DNA of 64,000 nt from the NCBI RefSeq assembly GCF_900108335.1, contig NZ_FNVT01000002.1, positions 861,620 through 925,619 of the forward strand. Direction: 5' to 3'. The notes under the pieces were generated by a model. That model was not told the origin of the DNA and did no database searches. It saw only the letters and a program-made list of their open reading frames with translations. The position numbers were made by a program, and so were the translations under genes. The DNA is from Nonomuraea solani. Its GTDB lineage: Bacteria; Actinomycetota; Actinomycetes; Streptosporangiales; Streptosporangiaceae. This document shows, one piece after another, positions 9,498-18,537 of this stretch (its first letter is position 1; every line of letters begins with the position of its first letter).

Positions 9498-10775
9498 GTG
9501 GCCTTCGTCAACTGGGCGGGCAACCAGTCGGGCACCCCGGCGGAGGTGCGGACACCGGCCTCCGTGGCGGACGTCGTACAGGCCGTGCGGGACGCCGCCG
9601 CCACGGCGCGGCGGGTCCGCATGATCGGCACGGGCCACTCCTTCACGGGGGTGGCCCTCACCGACGGGATCATGCTGCGGCCCGGCGGGCTGACCGGGAT
9701 CCGGTCGTACGCGGACGACCGCGTCACCGTGCTCGCCGGCACGCCGCTGCGCAGGCTGAACGAGCTGCTCGACCGGCACGGCCTGGCCCTGGCGAACATG
9801 GGCGACATCACCGACCAGACCGTCGCCGGGGCCATCCAGACCGGCACCCACGGCACCGGGCGTGACAGCGGCGGCCTCGCCGACCAGGTCGTCGAGCTGG
9901 AGCTGGTGCTCGCCGACGGCTCGGTGGCCACGGTCGCGCCGGGCGAGGACCTGTTCGACGCCGCCCGGGTGGGGCTGGGGGCGCTCGGGATCCTGACGGC
10001 GGTGACGTTCCGGGTGGAGCCCGCGTTCCTGCTGCACCACCGGCGGCGCAAGCTGGCGCTGGGCAAGATCCTGGGCTCGCTCGACTCGCTGACCTCGGCC
10101 AACGAGCATCTGGACTTCTTCTGGCTGCCGCACACCGACGCCTGCCTGGTCAAGACCAACAACCGGAGTCCCGGGCCCGCGCGGCCGCCCGGGGCGGTGC
10201 GGCACTGGCTGGACAACGTGTTCCTGGAGAACACGGTCTTCGGGGCGGCCTGCGCTGTCGGGGGGCGGTTTCCCGATCTGATCCCGCGGATCAACGAGGT
10301 CAGCGCGGCGGCGCTCGGGGACTCGGAGGCGGTGGACGTCTCGTACAAGGTGTTCACGGCGCGGCGGGACGTGCGCTTCCTCGAAATGGAGTACGCCGTG
10401 CCGCGCGAGCACCTGGCGCAGGCGCTGCGCGAGACGCGCGACCTGATCGAGCGGATGGACTGGAAGATCACCTTCCCGGTCGAGGTACGGGTCACGCCGC
10501 CCAGTGACGCCTGGCTGTCCACGGCGTACGGGCGGCCGTCGGCGTACGTCGCCTGCCACATCTACCGGCCGACGCCCAACCCCGCCTATTTCGAGGGCGT
10601 CGAGGACGTCATGGCCCGCCTGTACGGCCGTCCGCACTGGGGCAAACTGCACACCAGGGACGCCGCGTACCTGAGCAAGGTCTATCCCCGCTTCGCCGAC
10701 TTCACGGCCCTGCGCGACCGGCTGGACCCGCGGCGCCTGTTCGCGAACGACCACCTGGACGTCGTGCTCGGCTAG
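9498..10775 (+). CDS. FAD-linked D-arabinono-1,4-lactone / aldonolactone oxidase family protein
   Basis: Flavoprotein oxidase of the VAO/ALO family (425 residues) acting on sugar lactones or alditols. The N-terminal FAD-binding domain has IGTGHSFTG, where His47 is the residue that carries covalent FAD in the family, and TGTHGTGRD; the C-terminal ALO domain ends with HWGKLHTRD and a DPRRLFANDHL motif. Related actinobacterial enzymes include alditol oxidase and L-gulono-lactone dehydrogenase; the substrate cannot be told here. Two GTG codons are possible; I prefer 9498 because GGAGG at 9486-9490 is 7 bases away, whereas it abuts the GTG at 9492. No signal peptide. Confidence 0.9.
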   Translation: MAFVNWAGNQSGTPAEVRTPASVADVVQAVRDAAATARRVRMIGTGHSFTGVALTDGIMLRPGGLTGIRSYADDRVTVLAGTPLRRLNELLDRHGLALANMGDITDQTVAGAIQTGTHGTGRDSGGLADQVVELELVLADGSVATVAPGEDLFDAARVGLGALGILTAVTFRVEPAFLLHHRRRKLALGKILGSLDSLTSANEHLDFFWLPHTDACLVKTNNRSPGPARPPGAVRHWLDNVFLENTVFGAACAVGGRFPDLIPRINEVSAAALGDSEAVDVSYKVFTARRDVRFLEMEYAVPREHLAQALRETRDLIERMDWKITFPVEVRVTPPSDAWLSTAYGRPSAYVACHIYRPTPNPAYFEGVEDVMARLYGRPHWGKLHTRDAAYLSKVYPRFADFTALRDRLDPRRLFANDHLDVVLG

Positions 10776-10862
10776 CCCTTCGGTAAAAACCTGTCTCGGG
10801 AATGGACCCGAGTGCGTGTCCTGGCGTTCCCGTCACCCGCGCTCCGGGCACCCTTGTAACTC

Positions 10863-11819
10863 GTGCCCCGACGACTCGGCCTGCCCTCCGTGTACCTCGC
10901 CGCGGCCGTGGCAACGGCCGCCACGACCGCCGTCCCTCTCGCGATGTCACCGGCCTCAGGATTCTCCCAGCGCCCCGCACTCTCCGAACCCACGCGGCCG
11001 TACATCGTCATGGCCCGCGACCGGGTGGCCGCCCGTGACCTCGTCGGCGAGGTGCGGTGGCGGGTACGCCGCTACTACACCGCGGCGCTGCCCGGCTTCG
11101 CCACCTTCCTCAGCGCCGCCGAGCTGGCCGAGCTACGGGACGATCCGCGGGTGCGCACGATCGAGCCGGACCGCCAGATCCACCCCCTGCCGAGCCGCAG
11201 ACCGGCCCGCCCGCCGTCGTCGCCGGGGGGAACCGGCGCGGGCACCACCGTGTACGTCGTGGACAGCGGGGTGGACGGCGACTTCGGTGACGGCGCTTTT
11301 GGTGATCGTGCCTGGCGGGCCTTCGACGCCACCGGTGGCACCGGGCACGACTGCGGCGGCCACGGCACACAGACCGCCGCCCGCGTGCACGAGGCGGCGC
11401 CCAAGGCACGGATCGCCTCGGTACGGGTGCTCGGCTGCGGCGGTTCTGGCACGCTGGCCGACGTCCTGGCCGGGCTCGACTGGATCCACCGGCACGCGCG
11501 CGGGCCCTCCGTCGCGAACCTGTCCTTCGACGGCGCCGGCTCCCCCGCGCTCGACGCGGCCGCCGGCTCGCTCGTACGGTCGGGGGTCTTCGTGGTAGGG
11601 GCGGCCGACGCGGGCGGCTGCCAGATCACTCCTGACGGCCGGGCGTTCTCGGCGTACGCCCCTTACCTCGCGGCGGCCGCCGCCCAATACCTGGAGCTCC
11701 ATCCAGCCGCGGACCCGGCCGGCCTCGCCTCCAGGCTCGGGTGCGCGACGGCACGTGGCGCGATTCGCCAGAATCCATCGAGGGCCTTTAACCTCCACAT
11801 ACGCAATGGTGGGCTCTAG
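10863..11819 (+). CDS. Subtilase (S8) with an internal in-frame shortening; probably inactive or altered
   Basis: Secreted subtilisin-like protein of 318 residues. An N-terminal hydrophobic segment (about 9-30) is followed by an inhibitor-I9-like propeptide (about 46-110, ending TIEPDRQ), then the S8 domain: Asp134 in YVVDSGVD, His167 in GGHGTQTA, and Ser263 in AFSAYAPYLAAAAAQYL, which aligns with the usual GTSMAAP helix. His-to-Ser distance is only 96 residues, against about 157 in subtilisin. The missing stretch is where the oxyanion Asn (AAGN) and the two following strands belong; the sequence reads VVGAADAGG instead. The frame is intact, so this is not a simple frameshift. Whether it still cleaves is doubtful. 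Start GTG at 10863. Confidence 0.75.
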   Translation: MPRRLGLPSVYLAAAVATAATTAVPLAMSPASGFSQRPALSEPTRPYIVMARDRVAARDLVGEVRWRVRRYYTAALPGFATFLSAAELAELRDDPRVRTIEPDRQIHPLPSRRPARPPSSPGGTGAGTTVYVVDSGVDGDFGDGAFGDRAWRAFDATGGTGHDCGGHGTQTAARVHEAAPKARIASVRVLGCGGSGTLADVLAGLDWIHRHARGPSVANLSFDGAGSPALDAAAGSLVRSGVFVVGAADAGGCQITPDGRAFSAYAPYLAAAAAQYLELHPAADPAGLASRLGCATARGAIRQNPSRAFNLHIRNGGL

Positions 11820-11979
11820 AGGGATGGATTCTCCAAATGTGACCGGCGTCACATCGCCCCTGGGCTATCCCAGGAAGGCGATGTTCGGACATGCCGGGTA
11901 CGGTGCTGGCAGGCAACCGGCACACGCGAGAGACTCAAGGGTCCGGGGGAAGAATGGCGACGCTGACGAAGGGACTCGC

Positions 11980-14900
11980 ATGCAGGAGCTCCGACTCGTC
12001 GCGGTGAGTGAGGACGGCACCTACCTCGTGCTGGCTACTGCCGGGCGTGGTACGCGCTTCACGCTTCCCGTGGACGACCGGCTCCGTGCTGCCGTCCGCG
12101 GCAACTTCTCCCGTCTCGGCCAGTACGAGATCGAAGTGGAGAGTCCGTTGCGCCCCAAGGAGATCCAGGCCCGCATACGAGCCGGAGAGACGGCGGAGGA
12201 GATCGCCGCTACCGCCGGGATCCCGGTCGAGCGGGTCCGCTGGTTCGAGGGGCCGGTGCTGCAGGAGCGGGAGTACGTCGCCCAGCAGGCACAGCGCGTG
12301 GCCGTCCGCATGCCGGGCGAGGCCGCGCCGGGACCGACCCTCGGCGATCTCGTGGCGGAGCGGCTGACCAGGCGCGGCGTGCCCACGGACGAGATCGACT
12401 GGGACTCCGCCAAGCGCGACGACGGCCTGTGGCGGGTCAAGCTCGGCTACGTGTGGAACGGTCACACCAGGCACGCCGAGTGGCTCTTCGACCCGCGCAA
12501 GCGGCACGTGACGCCACACGACGACGAGGCCATGCGGCTGTCGTCGGCCGACTTCGACCCCGACCCGTCGGTGGCGGAGGACACCACGGTGACGCCGTTC
12601 GCGCCGCGCGTGGCCAAACTGCAGCCGGTGCCGCCGCTCGCCGACGACGCGCTGCCGTTCCCCTCTGTCGTACGCCGTGAGCCGGAGGAACCGGCGGTCG
12701 GCTACAACCCGCCGCCCAGGTCCACGGACTATGGCCGCGCCCAGGAGCCACCGCACCGCGAGGCCCCTTTCGACCCCCGCCACGACCAGGCTTTCCGCCC
12801 CGACCCCACCAGGGACACGGGCCCCCGCCCAGACTCCACCAGGGAAACGGCCCTGCGCCACGACCCCTCCAGGGAAGGCCCGCGGCCCGACCCGACCAGG
12901 GACCCCGGCCATCGGCACGATCCTTCGAGGGAGAGCGGCCGGCCTGACCCGAGCAGGGAAACGGGCCTGCGTCATGATCCCTCCAGGGAGAGCCTGCGGC
13001 CCGATCCGAGCAGGGAGGGCGGGCCTCGCCAGGAGCCGCCGTCCCGCGACCCCTACCGGCAGGACCCACCCGCCCGCGAAACCGGCTATGCCCGCCCCGG
13101 CGACACCACGTCCCGCCGCGGCGGGTCTTCGCCGTGGCTGCCCGACTTCGGTTCTGGCCGTCCGGCGGAGACCGAATCCATCTACGCCCCGGCCACCCCA
13201 CCCGCGGGCCGTCCCACCACCGACGACCGATCCGCCCAGGAGCAGGCCCGGCAGTTCCCCACGGAAGAGCCACCCACCACGGCACCCCCTGCCCAAAACC
13301 AGCAGACGGCCGCCCCCCAACCCTCCGTCACCCAGCCACAGCACCAACCCACGCCGCAGGCCGAACGCCCGGCCGCCGTCGTCGAGCAACCCACCACCCC
13401 GGTCGAGCAGCCCGCTGCCCAGACTCAGCCGTCCGCTGCCCAGGATCAACCGTCCGCGGTCCAGGCGGTCACGCCGGCCCAGACCCATGAGGTCACCGCC
13501 ACCGAGCCCTCCGCTCCTGAGGCCGCCACCGTTTCACCGGCCTCCACCCCGGCGCACTCGACCACCACCCAGGACACCACCGCGCAGTCGCGGCCCGTCA
13601 CGGCCCCGGAAGCGGTCATCGAGCCCACTCCCGCGGCCCAGACCCCGGCTCAAGCCGACGCGCCCAAGGCCGAGACCGTCACCACCACGCCACCGGCCGC
13701 ACCGAGCACCACCCCCGCGGTCACGCAGGCGGGCAACACACCCGCGGCAGCCGCACAGGCCGACACCACGGCCGTCCCGGTCCAGGACGTCACGGCTCCC
13801 GACCCGATCGAGGACCGCACCACCGCTGAGCCGGCCCAGGACCGCACCGACACGACTCCCGCCAGCGTTTCGCCTGAGGCGCTCCCTGCGTCCAACGACT
13901 CCACCGGCCCGGCTCCGGCCGCCGCCGTAACGTCTCCGTCCACGGAGAGCACCGCAGCAGCGAGCGGCAGCGCCCCTGCGGCGGACACCACGGTCGCGGC
14001 GGCCGCGGAAGACACGAAGAGCGCAGCCACACCGAAAAGCGCCGCCTCGGACAACGCCACGACGGCCGACGACGCGGTGGCCGCGACGAGCACAACTGCG
14101 ACGAGCGCGCCTGCTCAGGGCACGCCTGCGGAAGGCGACGTCTCCGCCACGTCCACCCCGGCCACGCCTCCCGCCGCAGAAGCGGTCACCACGGCCTCAC
14201 CCGCCGCCCAGACACCGGCCACGGCCCAGGAGCCATCGTCGGCCCAAGCTTCGGCGTCGAAGGAGGCGCCGTCGTCAGGGCAGACACCGGTATCCGCCTC
14301 TCAGGCACCAGCCTCGGTCCAGGCACCGCCTTCGGCCTCCAGCCAGGCACCGGCCCCGGTTCAGGCGCCCTCCCCGACCCCGGCGCAGACGCCGTCTTCA
14401 CCGGCAGCCGCGACGTCCACCACCGCAGCCTCTGCCGAAGTCGCAGCCCCAGCCGCCAAGGACGCCGCGGACGAGGCCGTCAAGCAGCCCGCAGCCGCCA
14501 CGGAGTCCAAGCCTGAGGTCACCACCCGGGCTCGGACCGAGGCGACGCCCTCCCCTGCCGCCAAGTCGGAAACGCCCACCGCCGAAGCGTCCAAGGCCGC
14601 GACCACCACAGTCGAGTCCCCGAAGACCGAGGCCGCCAAGGCGCCCGTGTCCAAGCCGCCTGCCGACGATGCGGAAACCCAGGCGGCGGCGCAGACCGTA
14701 CCGGATGCTGAGGCGAAGCCCGAGAGCAAGGACGAGCCCACCGCGCCGGAGCCCGAGCCGGTGCGGGAGAGCAAGCCTCCGGCGCCCAAGCCGAAGCCCG
14801 CCCCGGCGGCGGTACCTGCGGCACGGGCGGGCAAGGACGAGGCCAAGGAAGACCCGGCGGTGCCCGTCGCATCGCCTCCTCCCGCCCCGGCCGCCCGCCA

Positions 14901-14982
14901 GGCGCGCAAGGGTTCACGCGGTCGCCGGGCCTCGGTCCCGACCTGGGACGAGATCATGTTCGGCGCCCGCCGCCAGGACTGA
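11980..14982 (+). CDS. sepH: Septation protein SepH with a greatly extended disordered region
   Basis: SepH promotes FtsZ assembly at division sites in actinobacteria. The N-terminal DUF3071 domain (about 1-165) starts MQELRLVAVSEDGTYLVLAT and contains the helix-turn-helix-like AEEIAATAGIPVERVRWFEG; the conserved C-terminal tail RRASVPTWDEIMFGARR is also present, so both ends match the family. Between them lies about 800 residues of low complexity: first a run of DPSRE/DPTRD repeats (about 265-365), then Ala/Pro/Thr/Ser/Gln-rich sequence. At 1000 residues it is two to three times the usual 340-400. Start ATG at 11980 follows GAAGGGA; an open extension upstream lacks support. Confidence 0.88.
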   Translation: MQELRLVAVSEDGTYLVLATAGRGTRFTLPVDDRLRAAVRGNFSRLGQYEIEVESPLRPKEIQARIRAGETAEEIAATAGIPVERVRWFEGPVLQEREYVAQQAQRVAVRMPGEAAPGPTLGDLVAERLTRRGVPTDEIDWDSAKRDDGLWRVKLGYVWNGHTRHAEWLFDPRKRHVTPHDDEAMRLSSADFDPDPSVAEDTTVTPFAPRVAKLQPVPPLADDALPFPSVVRREPEEPAVGYNPPPRSTDYGRAQEPPHREAPFDPRHDQAFRPDPTRDTGPRPDSTRETALRHDPSREGPRPDPTRDPGHRHDPSRESGRPDPSRETGLRHDPSRESLRPDPSREGGPRQEPPSRDPYRQDPPARETGYARPGDTTSRRGGSSPWLPDFGSGRPAETESIYAPATPPAGRPTTDDRSAQEQARQFPTEEPPTTAPPAQNQQTAAPQPSVTQPQHQPTPQAERPAAVVEQPTTPVEQPAAQTQPSAAQDQPSAVQAVTPAQTHEVTATEPSAPEAATVSPASTPAHSTTTQDTTAQSRPVTAPEAVIEPTPAAQTPAQADAPKAETVTTTPPAAPSTTPAVTQAGNTPAAAAQADTTAVPVQDVTAPDPIEDRTTAEPAQDRTDTTPASVSPEALPASNDSTGPAPAAAVTSPSTESTAAASGSAPAADTTVAAAAEDTKSAATPKSAASDNATTADDAVAATSTTATSAPAQGTPAEGDVSATSTPATPPAAEAVTTASPAAQTPATAQEPSSAQASASKEAPSSGQTPVSASQAPASVQAPPSASSQAPAPVQAPSPTPAQTPSSPAAATSTTAASAEVAAPAAKDAADEAVKQPAAATESKPEVTTRARTEATPSPAAKSETPTAEASKAATTTVESPKTEAAKAPVSKPPADDAETQAAAQTVPDAEAKPESKDEPTAPEPEPVRESKPPAPKPKPAPAAVPAARAGKDEAKEDPAVPVASPPPAPAARQARKGSRGRRASVPTWDEIMFGARRQD
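12770..13080 (+). repeat. Degenerate tandem repeats inside sepH
   Basis: Imperfect units of 10-13 codons built on R-x-DPSRE or R-x-DPTRD recur about eight times, alternating acid and basic residues. The DNA units differ mostly at third positions, which suggests expansion followed by drift under protein-level selection for charge pattern. Confidence 0.75.
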
Positions 14983-15319
14983 CCCCAGGGCCCCTCGGCC
15001 GCCGAGCGCCAGGGCCCGTACAGGAACGTCCAGCGCCAGGGCCCGAACAGGAACGTCCGGCGCACGGACCGCCACACGCACGTCAGGAGCGCCGCGCTAC
15101 GTACAGCCACGCGAGCGCGACCTCGCGTCCTCATGACCTTGCGCGCGCATCGACGCGCCTTCGTGGCATGCACTCGACCGCATACCAGCGCCCCTCACCA
15201 GCGGCGCCCGGCCTCCTGCCCAAGCTCCCACCAGACCCCTGGCATAGACCTCTTCCCAGGTGCCGGCCCCACGCGCCCCCGGGCTCCGGCTCGACCACGG
15301 ATCCCCGGTCGCCGATGGA
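14983..15319. other. Gene-free convergent spacer between sepH and the PH-domain operon
   Basis: I see no coding frame of quality here. It holds a pair of 27-base direct repeats (separate entry) and GC-rich text that could fold, but no terminator with a long clean stem. Confidence 0.6.
15005..15058. repeat. Two tandem 27-base direct repeats
   Basis: Copies at 15005-15031 and 15032-15058 differ at a single base (T for A). They lie between two convergent stops. The unit contains CAGGAACGTCC. Function unknown; recent duplication is likely from the near identity. Confidence 0.85.
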
Positions 15320-17422
15320 TCAGTCCTCAGGCAACGGCTCGGACGAGTCGTTCCGGTTGAGGAAGGGGGCCATCCATTCGGGCGTCACCTCCGCAGGGAA
15401 GTCCACCGCCTGCGCCTCGGACACATCGATGGCCGAGTAGCCCCCCTTGCCCGCCCCGACACCGGCGATCAGGGTGAGCACCTTGGCGTTCCGCTGGAAC
15501 CAGGTCTGCCGCAGCCGCCACCCCACCACGGCCCGCCGTTCGACCACGGCCTGGGCCCGGCGCAGCGACCCCGACCGCACCGTAAGACGTGTGCCGTCGT
15601 AGCCGTGCCCGAGGGAGGCGTACCGGTCGAGCCCGAGCGGCACCCCGATACCGGCCAGCAGCAGTGACAGGACCAGCAGGATCCACCACAACGTCGAAGC
15701 CGTCAGCCACACCCCGGCGCCGCTCACCGCCGCGACCAGGAGCCACGGGACGATGGCGCGGAACAGGCGGCGGTTGCGCGCCACCGGCGGATGCGGGCGG
15801 AGGCCGGCTCGGTAGGGGCCGATCGCGTCGATGGTCACCTGGAGGGCCACGGCACGCGGTACGTCGGGCAGCAACTGCCCCCGCGTCTGCGAGTCGCCGA
15901 GCCCGGTCACGATGGCCCAGGCGCGGGCGACCCTGGCCCAGCGTTCGGCGAGGCCCTCCACGATCTCGTAGCCGCGTACCCGCTGCGACTCCAGTGACAC
16001 GCTGCGCCGGTTGATCAGGCCGCGCTCGGCCACCAGGTAGCCGTCGCGGCGCTTGAGCTCGAAGTTCCAGTTGAAGATCGCGTACATCAGCCCGCCCACG
16101 AACGGCATCGCCAGCACGAGCAGCACCGCCACGGCCAGCAGGAGGTAGGGGTGTTCCCAGAGCCATTCGCCCACGCTCCAGGCGGTGTCCTGGCTGACTC
16201 CCAGTTCGTCACCCCATTGGAACGCCAGCCCCACCGCGCCGCCGACGAAGGCGAAGGGAGTGAGGAGGTACGCGCCCGAGAGCGGCCCGTACAGGAGCCA
16301 CTTGCGCGGGACGCGCATGATCGTCTGTTCCTTGGGGCCCGGGGGTTCGGCGACATCCGGTACGTGGGCCGCCTCGGGCCGGGCCGCGCGGCGCAGGAGC
16401 ACCGACTTGAGCCGTTCGGCCTCCTCCAGCGTGATCCCGTTGAGCTTGGCCTCCTCGTTGTCGCCGCTCGCCCCCGTATCGATCTTGACCACGGCCAGGC
16501 CGAGCAGGCGGTGCATGGGCGGCGTGGACACGTCGACGCCCCGGATCCGTTCCATCGGGATGGTACGGATCGAGCGACTGATCAGCGAGCGCTTGGTTTC
16601 GAGGCGGTCGCCGACGATCTCGTAGGTGAAGGTGGCCCACCTGACGACCGCGATCACCACGGAGGCGAAGACACCGGCCGCCGCCCAGGCGTACGACCTG
16701 GCCGAGAATCCACCCACGAACATGACTCCGACCAGGGGAAGGAGCAGGGAGGGCAACATCCGTACCGGATCGATGAGCAACACCTTCGGACTGAGCCGCA
16801 TCGGCACCCGCCCAGGCACCGGCCCGACCCACCCTTCGGCCCCGGACACCTGACCTCCCACAGGATCGGCCAACGGCGGTCCGGCGGTTCCGGGTGTCGA
16901 CCCTCCCACGGGATCGGCCATCGGCGGCCCTGCGGGACCGGCCATCGGCCCTCCCACGGAATCGGCCATCGGCCGTCCTGCGGAACCGGGCATCGGCTGC
17001 CCTGCGGGACCGGCCGTCGGGTCTCCCCCAAGCCCAGGCCCGCCCTCCGGTCCGTTCGCCGGCCTTTCTCCGGGCAAGGGCGGCTGCTCCATGCCGGGCG
17101 TGGGCTCGGGACCATGCGCCGCTTCGGGCCCATGCGCCGACGCCGGCTGGGCAGCATCGGCGGACGCCGGCTGAACGGCCTCGGCGGAAGAGGGCTGAGC
17201 GGGCTCGGTGGAAGAGGGTCGAGCCGACGCCGCAGGAGCCTCTCCGTCAGGGGCGGCACTTCCAGCGGGCCCGGCCGCAGGAGCGTTTCCCTCGGGGGTG
17301 GTGTCCGGGGTGGGGTTGCCTGGGGTGGGGTTGCCTGGGGTGGGGTTGCCGTTTGAGGCGGGGAGGGGGGAAGGGGTGTCGGGGGATGCGGGGGTCGGGT
17401 CGTCCGGGCGGGGGGCGGTCAT
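15320..17422 (-). CDS. Bacterial PH (DUF304/YdbT-like) membrane protein with repetitive N-terminal tail
   Basis: A 700-residue membrane protein. The first 200 or so residues are Pro/Ala/Gly-rich and repetitive; the remainder holds two to three bPH2 (DUF304) domains, each preceded by paired membrane helices, as in Bacillus YdbT. Recognisable bPH2 text includes TIPMERIRGVDVSTPPMHRL and SLESQRVRGYEIVEG. The role of the family is poorly known. ATG at 17422 overlaps the stop of the smaller PH gene as ATGA, so the pair is coupled (YdbS/YdbT-like). A longer frame extends upstream but only shadows that gene. The tail is much longer than usual. Confidence 0.83.
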   Translation of the reverse strand: MTAPRPDDPTPASPDTPSPLPASNGNPTPGNPTPGNPTPDTTPEGNAPAAGPAGSAAPDGEAPAASARPSSTEPAQPSSAEAVQPASADAAQPASAHGPEAAHGPEPTPGMEQPPLPGERPANGPEGGPGLGGDPTAGPAGQPMPGSAGRPMADSVGGPMAGPAGPPMADPVGGSTPGTAGPPLADPVGGQVSGAEGWVGPVPGRVPMRLSPKVLLIDPVRMLPSLLLPLVGVMFVGGFSARSYAWAAAGVFASVVIAVVRWATFTYEIVGDRLETKRSLISRSIRTIPMERIRGVDVSTPPMHRLLGLAVVKIDTGASGDNEEAKLNGITLEEAERLKSVLLRRAARPEAAHVPDVAEPPGPKEQTIMRVPRKWLLYGPLSGAYLLTPFAFVGGAVGLAFQWGDELGVSQDTAWSVGEWLWEHPYLLLAVAVLLVLAMPFVGGLMYAIFNWNFELKRRDGYLVAERGLINRRSVSLESQRVRGYEIVEGLAERWARVARAWAIVTGLGDSQTRGQLLPDVPRAVALQVTIDAIGPYRAGLRPHPPVARNRRLFRAIVPWLLVAAVSGAGVWLTASTLWWILLVLSLLLAGIGVPLGLDRYASLGHGYDGTRLTVRSGSLRRAQAVVERRAVVGWRLRQTWFQRNAKVLTLIAGVGAGKGGYSAIDVSEAQAVDFPAEVTPEWMAPFLNRNDSSEPLPED
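16860..17010 (-). repeat. 24-base tandem repeats coding an 8-residue Gly-Pro-Met motif
   Basis: Inside the PH-domain gene, about six units read G-x-P-M-A/P-D/G-x-A/V in protein. Every second unit is more alike (ADPV against GPA endings), suggesting duplication of a 48-base pair of units. Confidence 0.7.
17311..17350 (-). repeat. 15-base tandem repeats near the start of the PH-domain gene
   Basis: Two full copies and two thirds of a third copy of a 15-base unit (plus-strand TGGGGTTGCCTGGGG) code GNPTP repeats about 25 residues from the start. The unit length is a multiple of three, so copy-number change would keep the frame. Confidence 0.85.
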
Positions 17423-17940
17423 GTCGCGTCGTCTCTGAGTTCTTCCGCCCGGTGCGCCAGCCGTTCCGCGAGCCCCGCCGCCACCTGGAAGTCGAGGCCC
17501 TTGATCGTCGAAGAGCCCGCGTGGGACGCCGTACGGATCTCCAGGGTCGCCAGTCCGAGCATCCGCTCGAACCACCCCTGCCCCTTGTCGACCGTCTGAA
17601 TGCGGCTCACGGGCACGAACACCCACTCCCTCGTCAGGAAGCCCGACCGGGCATAGACGACGTCCCCTGATAGCTCCCAGCGATGTACGGCGTACCGTAC
17701 GAACGGCTCGGCCACCAGGAACGGCACCGTCACCACCGCGACCCCCACGGGCAGCAGCCACGGGTCGGCGGCCAGCCACCCGGGGATCCACGACCACTCG
17801 ATCCAGCTGATCCACCGCGACACCAGCAGCGAACCACCCACGAAGAACACCATGGCGACCAGCGACTCGAGCAACCACAGGCGGACGGCCTTGGGTGAGA
17901 CGCGGTTCGCCGGGTCGCGCAGCGGGCCTGTTGATGTCAC
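17419..17940 (-). CDS. Bacterial PH (DUF304/YdbS-like) membrane protein
   Basis: A 173-residue protein with two membrane helices (about 22-43 and 62-80) followed by one bPH2 domain with the block VPVSRIQTVDKGQGWFERMLGLATLEIRTA, here cited in part as SRIQTVDKGQGW. It matches YdbS of Bacillus in size and layout. The family is linked to membrane-associated functions but no reaction is known. It is the first gene of a two-gene operon, overlapping the larger PH protein by 4 bases. GTG/ATG choice: ATG at 17940 gives the family length. Confidence 0.85.
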   Translation of the reverse strand: MTSTGPLRDPANRVSPKAVRLWLLESLVAMVFFVGGSLLVSRWISWIEWSWIPGWLAADPWLLPVGVAVVTVPFLVAEPFVRYAVHRWELSGDVVYARSGFLTREWVFVPVSRIQTVDKGQGWFERMLGLATLEIRTASHAGSSTIKGLDFQVAAGLAERLAHRAEELRDDAT

Positions 17941-18537
17941 AAGGCCAGCTTATGGCTCGCGGCCGGGAGGTGATCTGCGAGGCGGCCGGTAAAGATCGAC
18001 CGGCCGTCCCGGCGTGTCTGCCGACCGCCGGATCGGCCCTGGTGCATGCTCAGTGGCGGCCGGCCGCAGGCTGTCGAGCTCGGCCACGTCGGCGGCGCCA
18101 CGTTCGGGGCCATCCAGGCCCGGCCAGCGCGAAAACCGCACCACAGCGCGCACCAGACGCAACGTGGCAGCCGCCGTCCGCGAATCCCACCCCCGCCACC
18201 CGTCACCCGCCGCCGGCCGTGAGCAGTCGCACGTTGTACCGTTTGCCGTGGGCTGGCGCACCTGGTTTTTGCGGGTGGCGGGCGACCGAAACCGTGTCCG
18301 ATTTGTCGGGGTAGTCCAGTGAGCCCGCCCGCGCCGCCCCCGGACCGCGAAGGACCAGGCCAGCGGCGTTCCCCCGGCACACCCCGCGCCGCCCGTCAAA
18401 AGCACGGCGGAGGTCATGCTTGTGTCCAAGGTCACTACTCGGATGCCGTGATTCTTGCCGGTTTCGGATCCTTTACCGAGCACCGACCATCGGGAAACGG
18501 TCTGCGCACCGCCGAGAGCCGCGTAGCATCATCCGGC
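17941..18537. other. Gene-free divergent intergenic region of about 600 bases
   Basis: Lies between the start of the small PH gene and the start of the YbhB-type lipoprotein. Open frames on both strands are arginine/proline-rich and lack ribosome sites or recognisable domains, so I do not call them. It should contain promoters for both flanking genes; only the -10 near 18524 is suggestive. No tRNA or hairpin of note. Confidence 0.55.
18524..18529 (+). promoter_or_regulatory. Possible -10 element of the YbhB-type lipoprotein gene
   Basis: TAGCAT ends 8 bases before the ATG at 18538 and there is no clear ribosome site, which would fit a leaderless or very short leader transcript. Confidence 0.35.

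Noticed and set aside
11640..11820. Frameshift as the cause of the short subtilase
   Set aside because: The catalytic-Ser helix and C-terminus read in the same frame as the N-terminal half, so a clean in-frame loss fits better.
17950..18483. Minus-strand 177-codon frame and several plus-strand frames in the 600-base gap
   Set aside because: No ribosome site, no domain, Arg/Pro/Thr-rich text typical of non-coding high-GC DNA.
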